Source of the DNA: Verpa conica | Taxonomy: Eukaryota; Ascomycota; Pezizomycetes; Pezizales; Morchellaceae | Assembly: GCA_033030425.1 (NCBI GenBank) | Contig: JAUFSD010000015.1 | Span: forward strand, 186,001-250,000 | DNA: 64,000 bases | Direction of reading: 5' to 3' | Shown: in pieces, positions 57,974 through 64,000 of the stretch | Layout: every line of letters begins with the position of its first letter | Position numbering within the stretch: position 1 is the first letter of the stretch | Position numbers and translations under genes: made by a program | The notes under the pieces: model-generated | Databases searched by the model: none | The model's input: the letters and a program-made list of their open reading frames with translations, nothing else | What the model was told of the DNA's origin: nothing

Positions 57974-59148
57974 TCTCGTGGGATGTGTGTATTGTGTAGA
58001 GATTTCCCGCCGTGCAAGAGCCTCAATAGATTGACAGAAGAGACGGGGTGAATAGGACTGTATTTAAACTACCCACTCCCTCCTCACTTCATGATGCGGG
58101 GAAGATTTGCCTTCTGCTATCTCCCCGATCCATACAAGCAGAGGGATAGATACATAGATTAGGTTATACTATATGCAGGGGAGGAAAGTTGAACCGGGGT
58201 GCTGGGTCGTTACACGAGCCGACGGAAGCCGACGGTCGGCGCCCTCCGACCCGTGAGAAATGATCGCAAGTCCAGTATCCGGATGAGGGTATGGAGATGG
58301 AACAACGGGGCCATCCGCTCTACTAAATCACCGATAAAAGGTGTGTGTGTGTGAGAATTGGTAGTTTGTTTGCGTACTAGATATGTGCTTATCTCTGAAC
58401 TTGTTTTATAATCGTTTTTGTTTCTAATCTTGAGGTTCGGTGGAGGAAAAGTAAATTAAGCACTTCATAGGATATATGTGGAGATCCTACTATTCCATTA
58501 GTGATTTTCTGGAGACAATTTGCGTAAGTAGACAGCAAAAGATCGTGATTAGACCCTCTTATCAATTCATGTAGAGTAGAGCGCAATTTCCCTTGACTAC
58601 ATGCACACATATAATCTTTTTCCAGCATACAAACTCACTCACTCTATACTCAGATATATCATTGACATTAATAAAGCGTAGCCTGAAGCGTAAAAGATTC
58701 ATTAGAATATACCCGGCAGGAAAAGCCTCCCAATAGAATACAAAAGATACTAGCCTAACCTAGCGCGCTAAACTTCGACCAGACCTTATGCGCATACGGT
58801 CTCAATAAATACGTGTAACAAAAGAAATATAAAAAGCAAAGAAACTTTAACATCAACTTCACCAATCACACCATAAATACAAATGATACCCTACAAGTAC
58901 TGTTTTCTCATATCCATAAAAAACCTCTAACATTATAAGCCTTCATAGATTCTATATTTGCCTTCTATATCCTAGTATAGTGGTATTCACCCGGAACATA
59001 AGTACTTTCATGCCCATTAGTTGTAGCTCATCTCACCTACTTACCAATTACTCGTTTTATGCCTGCAGCTAATAGATGGTTAGAGATCTTTCCTGCATTA
59101 GTTTGGATAATGGCGGCATACCATAATTTTCGCTTAGGATTTACTTGA
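57974..59148. other. Intergenic, no gene seen
   Basis: The promoter of guanine deaminase is at the left and the 3' flank of the NLR gene at the right. A 79-codon minus-strand frame (58389-58628) has no recognisable family. Confidence 0.4.
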
Positions 59149-62100
59149 TTATTTAGCCCGTGCTTTTTTCACCCCTCTACTACCCGTCTGTTCTCGCAAT
59201 TCGTCTTCTCGTATCGGCCGTTTGTTCGGACTTTGGTTGTCAGACTGCTGAGTTCTGGGGGTTAGGTCTTCGACAGGTGAAACTGCCTCAGTGTTGAGTT
59301 GCTTCGCCGTTTGTATGGTGGTCGGAATATGGAGAGCCTCCGCCGCTTCAAGTATTTTGTCTACTGCCGAAAGGTTTGGAATATAGCCCCGCGTCTCTGT
59401 TCGGCCTGCAAGTTGCCTTGCAGTTCTCCCATCATGGTTCAGAGCCGAAACATCTGCCCCCTTTTCGAGAAGTAGTTTTATAACGTCGACATGGCCATAT
59501 TCTGACGCCTTGTGGAGCGCTGTAGATCCCTGAGCATCCCGAATTGAGATATCTACTCCCTCCTCGAGGAGTAGTTTTATAACCTCGATGTTTTCGTATA
59601 TAGACGCCTTATGAAGTGCTGTCATTCCCTGTGTGTCCTTACTCGAAAGATCCACCCCTCTCTCGAAGAGTAGTTTGATGATATCAATACGACCATAAAC
59701 CGACGACTTGTGGAGTGCTATAGATCCCTGTACGTTTCGAATCGAGAGATCTGCTGCTTTCTCGAGGAGCAATTCCATAACCTCGATACGACCCCAAGAC
59801 GCCGCGTAGAAGAGTGCTGTAACTCCTTGGTTATTCTGAATCGAGATATCTGCTCCTTTATTAAGGAGTAATTTTATAAGCTCGACATTGCCATATATAG
59901 ACGCCTCGTGGAGTGCTGTGGATCCCAGTGCATTTTGACTCGAGAGATCTGCTCCTTTTTCGAGGAGTAGTTTCACAGCCATATAATGACCTATAGAGCA
60001 TGCTACGTGCAATGATGACTGGTTGTAACTGACTAATATAAACTTTAGGGAGTCTAGGCGAGCTTGAGTATACGACTCAATATTTTCCTGTTTTTCGAGG
60101 AATCTAAGAAATATACTTGTCGTCAAAGCTTCATCGCACGCATTGAGGTGAAATCGCAAATATGTGGCTGCATATTTTAGGAGTGGATGTAAGCTTAATC
60201 GGGTATCATGAGATTCTAACCGTTCACGGATGGATTGCCCTGGTGTAAAGTGACTTTGATTAAGACTATCAAATGTGAGATAAGTAATGCATGTCTGCGC
60301 TAGTCTGAAATCGGCGTCATTAGGGAGTAAATGGTTTCGTATGAGATACTCTTGAACAGTGTAGTGCACAAGTCTAACCGTCTTGTCCTCGTCAATAGTG
60401 ACTAAACTAGCACAAACATCCAATAACACTATCTCTTCTGGTAAGTTCCACGCATCGAGTTTATATCGATTGGGCTCTACAGCCACCGCTTCACGGAGTT
60501 CGTCAAATCTCAAGGTTCGCTGAGTCTTTACAAGCCATGAGAATACCGTAAGCGCCAGTTCGACACAGCTTTGTGGCTGCTTCCGGATGTTATCCATGAC
60601 TCTGTCGTACGTAGGATCCAGAGGTCTCTCCTTTCTCGAAGTACTTTTGAGCTTCTCTAATTCTAGTAAGATTTTTCTTGTAGTGGGCTGTTCGCAAATA
60701 TGTTCGATATGGAAACGAATGAGTAAAAACCTACATAATATTAGTAGTGAAACAGATGTTGGAAGATCAATTGGAGAGGAAACAGGTATAGTAAGCAGGT
60801 ATAGTGACAGTCATGGGAGTGCTCTGTCATCTCTGATACCAATTCACATCACTTACATTCCCTTGGCACAGTCTACGAGTTCAGAGATGACCTTGCTTTT
60901 GCACTTTCCTTGCTCAACAAGGCGTTTCGCTCGCGGATTTGCATCTATCGTCTGCTCAACATAAATTTCTATATCTTCCTTTCTTGCCGAGAGCTCAATC
61001 TTTTCTACAGCCTGGAGCGAGCTTTTGATGTCTTCAGGATGTGGCCGACTTGTAAGAAATATGCTGATGCCGTGCCTTGATAGCTGGTGAAACATCATGA
61101 GAAATTCTCTCCGCTGGCTATCTGGATCACATTCGTCCAAGGCATCAAATACAAAGAATACCTGGTCAAAAGCCTGGGATATTTTAAGCAGAACAGTATA
61201 TAACTCCTCAGAAGTAGGCTTTTTTTGTTGTGGCTGGAGTTTGTCGTGTAGCTTCTCGATTTCTAAGGAAAGTCTAGTAGTCTGTGTTTGGAGAATAAGT
61301 TGCTTGACTAGGCTGGCCAGGATTTGAATAGGCTGTTGTCTGCTTTGGTCCATATAATCGAAGTAAACATAAGCTACACCATAGCTTTTCGTTGGTGCCT
61401 TAAGTTGCAAATAGTCAATCAAAAAGGAGCTGTAGTAAAGGGTGCCAACTCGTTAGATCAGGGACAGCATTCCACCTCGGCCAGCTACACTCAGAATATA
61501 GGTGGAGGTATGGAACCCATCCTTCGGCTTCCCATGTTTTTACGGATTAAAGTTAAATACCTCAGAAATGTTTTACCAGCCCCAGCTGTTAATCTTCAGT
61601 TAGTATTGTTATTTCTTTTAAAAAAAAATTATAAAATATGATCATGCTGTACATACGAATTCCATGACCCCAAAGTAACGAGGTATCTGGGTGTCCTTTG
61701 ATCCAATTTTGAATTTCGGGTGTCTGTAAAAGCCAGCTCCCAGTGTTCTTTTGCCTCTTACTACTAATCTCGATATGTTTATCATCAAAGTCCTCCGTAC
61801 ACAACCAATTGAGAATAGCATTCCGTTTCCCCACTATATATTGAGCGTTAGTATATTAGTAATTAGAAAATATTTTATAAATAAGGCTATAAAGTAATAA
61901 ATAAATTTTCATTCGCACCGACTTGTCTATCTTGAAGGCTGTGCACTACAAGACTTGTGTCTTGGACATGTCCTTTAATTATATTCGACGAGGTACTTTT
62001 TAGGTGTTAGAAATTCTTTTACTAGGAGAGCCGGTATTTTTAGACTCACGTTTGTACTAATGACTCGGCCTGGAGGCTATGTACCACAAGGCTTGTATCC

Positions 62101-62775
62101 TGGACATGTTTTTCGATTGTACTCGATAGGGCACTTATTTAGCAGTTAGAAAATCTTTGTTGGTAAAAAAGACGTATCTGGCTGGATTCACATCTGTATC
62201 GATGACTCGATCTGAAGGTTATGTACTATAAGATTTGTTTCCTGGGTGTATTTCTCTATTGCTTTCGATAATTTCCTATTTGGAGGGAGGAGAGAGGGGG
62301 GGGGGTTAGTACGTGCCTAGACCTTAAGGGGACGGAATTATTGTTTTTGCACTTACACATGATCTGCAGTTAACGCAAAGTTAAAGAGGGTCTTATGTCT
62401 TTCTACCTGCAAAATTTGTTGGAGGGTCTCCTTTTCCTTTAGCGGCCATACAAGGCTTTGGATTTTCCCACGCAAGCCAGTCTTCGGTTCCAGTTTCAAC
62501 TGAAGTCTATTTAGCTCTAGGTAGCACCTATGGAGCGGACCAGTTTGGCCGTTGAGTATTTGTAGTGCCGTAAACTGAAGGGTTGTACCATCTCGAGCGA
62601 ATTTTTGTAAGACTAGGAGAACCTTGCTGAGTGAGAGAAGCTCATCCACAAGTCTTTGAAGACTATTTGATGCGCCTTTCACCCCTCCGATGTAATCATA
62701 GCCTAAAGAGACTAGCTTTCCTGTGAGCTGAAGTACTGTCATAACATTCACTGCAAGTCCAAAAACTTCGGCCAT
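59149..62775 (-). CDS. Fungal NLR: Fungal_N-like domain, NACHT, ankyrin repeats
   Basis: Eight exons (62357-62775, 62192-62275, 62050-62133, 61919-61995, 61657-61833, 61561-61585, 60857-61429, 59149-60730) give 1006 residues. The N-terminus (MAEVFGLAVNVMTVLQLTGKL, about 1-140) fits the Fungal_N/HeLo-like domain of STAND proteins. Next come three related 28-residue units (about 140-221), each largely its own exon, and the linker GKRNAILNWLCTEDFDDKH. The NACHT ATPase has Walker A GIPGAGKT (about 279-286), most of it on a 25-nt exon, Walker B VFFVFDALDECD (Asp384) and FLTSRP. Residues about 716-914 are six ankyrin repeats and a partial one, before a basic tail (RGVKKARAK). Such proteins sense ligands with the repeats and signal through the N-terminus in heterokaryon incompatibility or immunity. 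All frames close, so the gene appears intact. Confidence 0.88.
61919..62275 (-). repeat. Tandemly duplicated exons within the NLR gene
   Basis: Exons 62192-62275 (84 nt), 62050-62133 (84 nt) and 61919-61995 (77 nt) encode variants of one motif: IEKYTQETNLIVHNLQIESS, IEKHVQDTSLVVHSLQAESL and IKGHVQDTSLVVHSLQDRQ. The first two are flanked by phase-2 introns, so whole units can be added or lost without shifting the frame. Introns of 54-58 nt lie between them. This is direct evidence of exon duplication in the linker between the N-terminal and NACHT domains. Confidence 0.75.
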
Positions 62776-63191
62776 GATGTCTGGAGACCTCGAGGCCAAC
62801 TTTAGAACCACAAACGCAAAGGGAGAAGAGACGTTAAGAGATGGATATGACAACAGAGGTCTGGGCCAGGTGTATTTAGCGGCTGTATTTGGTGCGGCTA
62901 TGTAGTATCTAGCTGCACGAAGTAATGAGGCGTTGCATGGGTTTAACCTCTTTTGTGCAACCCAACTCAACTGTGCCTTGTCCACACAGTCTTTCTCTGT
63001 CTTGTTGGTTCCAACCCCAATCTCTAATTGTATATAAAGTACAGAAAACTGGCTATAAATGTTTATACTTGTAAGAAAAGTACAAAATTCAAAGCTCTAC
63101 AAAAAAAAGTAAAACCTTCGCAAACGCCAATTGTATCCTCATATAGTAGGTACCGCACACTAATACGTCTTCTCTATCTCTTGCTTTATAT
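62776..63191. other. Intergenic between the NLR start and the NTE1 stop
   Basis: The 416 bp hold the NLR promoter and the 3' flank of NTE1. The NLR reading frame stays open upstream of its chosen ATG for 70 codons without another good start, so a longer NLR N-terminus is possible but not favoured. Confidence 0.4.
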
Positions 63192-64000
63192 CTAAACACT
63201 AGCTCTCCTCGGCGCCATTGTCCTCCTCAGTCCTCTACCGGCCTCCACAGAGCTACTCTCAACTGGTAATATCCCCTTCGCCTTAATATCCTCTAGGAAT
63301 TTCTTTCCATAATCATATCCGACTCTATATATCTCATCGAATTTCGCAAAATCCAGAGTGCCATATGCATCAATTGGAGGCCGCATATATATACACCCAG
63401 GAATCAGCTTTGCCCGCTCTAGCGCGTCTACACTAGAGACGTATGCTAAACGAGCTTGAATTTCCGCAAGTGTAGGAGGGTTAGGGTGTGGTGAAAATAT
63501 ATTCCACCTATTCATTATATTAATAGTTTTCTTGAAACTAGAAAGGGAGGAAGCAATACCGATTGAAAAACGCCCAAAATCCACTCAAACTATCCCCAAA
63601 TTCCTGTGGTGTATTATCATCAATACTCCCCACATCAACCGCAAAAATCACATCGGCTCCCAGGCTCTTCATATGTGCCACAGTAAGATTATCCACATAA
63701 CCACCATCAAGCAACATATCGCCCTCATCGCACAAAGGTGGAAGTAGGCCAGCAAGTGACATAGATGCACGGATATAGCGCCATGCATAACCAGATGTAT
63801 GAATCTCCATTCTTGATTTAGATATCGATGTGGTGTTGCAGTAGAACTCAAGCCAAAAGTCCTCGATCTGGGAGTTTCCAAATGTCTTGAAGATACCACG
63901 GTTGAATTCGTGGCCAGTTGTGTAGGATACACTACAGGCAAAAACATTAGCAATCCATATATCTGTTCGCAGGCCATTTAGACTAGGAGGTACTTACGAT
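63192..64000 (-). CDS. NTE1: Lysophospholipase NTE1 (patatin domain), 3' end only
   Basis: Partial: the gene runs off the right edge. Visible exons are 63998-64000 (last bases of an exon, followed by GTAAGT), 63560-63931 and 63192-63507. They encode the end of the patatin domain and the conserved C-terminus: [40 protein letters not shown], the catalytic-Asp loop [20 protein letters not shown], then [20 protein letters not shown] and [23 protein letters not shown]1 deacylates phosphatidylcholine to glycerophosphocholine at the endoplasmic reticulum. The GxSxG serine, the cyclic-nucleotide-like domains and the membrane anchor lie outside the window. The basic C-terminal tail ending [11 protein letters not shown] is typical of fungal NTE1. 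Confidence 0.93.

Noticed and set aside
58389..58628. 79-codon minus-strand frame between guanine deaminase and the NLR
   Set aside because: No recognised family and no supporting splice or promoter signal; length is compatible with chance.

Overview
This is a 64 kb piece of a filamentous ascomycete nuclear genome. The genes have short introns (about 50 to 130 nt) with GT..AG ends and CTAAC-like branch sites. Fatty acid synthase is split into separate beta and alpha subunit genes, and fungus-restricted families are present (DUF6601, GH131 with a CBM1, a fungal NLR, a Prs1-type PRPP synthetase). Wide AT-rich spaces without genes point to Pezizomycotina, perhaps an early-diverging, repeat-bearing lineage such as Pezizomycetes or Orbiliomycetes. 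That placement is a guess. I saw no tRNA, rRNA or CRISPR. All exon structures were built by hand from splice signals, reading-frame continuity and family motifs, and untranslated regions were not defined.

Layout. 0.8-9 kb: an SRA/YDG methyl-DNA reader (+), a DUF6601 membrane protein (-), a nested fold-back repeat, a disordered hypothetical protein (-) and a Cys-rich hypothetical protein (-). 9-18 kb: mostly gene-poor, holding an ankyrin protein (+) and a DUF4419 protein (-). 18-32.4 kb: the complete fatty acid synthase pair, FAS1 (-, 6 exons) and FAS2 (+, 6 exons), diverging from a 2 kb shared promoter region. 33.8-40 kb: a small coiled-coil protein (+), a secreted GH131 beta-glucanase with a cellulose-binding module (-), and a PRPP synthetase (-). 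40-47 kb: gene-poor, with probable gene remnants and a 56-residue zinc-ribbon-like protein. 47-64 kb, all on the minus strand: an RBR-type ubiquitin ligase, a DJ-1/PfpI protein, a CVNH lectin fused to a long alpha-helical region, guanine deaminase, a Fungal_N-NACHT-ankyrin NLR, and the 3' end of NTE1.

How the genes relate. FAS1 and FAS2 encode the two chains of one alpha6-beta6 complex, and the head-to-head arrangement fits joint control. PRS and guanine deaminase are both purine-metabolism enzymes but are 17 kb apart. The NLR and the CVNH/helical protein are candidate non-self recognition or defence genes and lie 4 kb apart with guanine deaminase between them.

The least explained signals are non-coding. 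Three tiny insertions (28-37 nt) share an AT-rich core and are each flanked by a different perfect 13-bp direct repeat. A 16-bp motif starting CGAGTGATA recurs in intergenic DNA and lies close to all three insertions.
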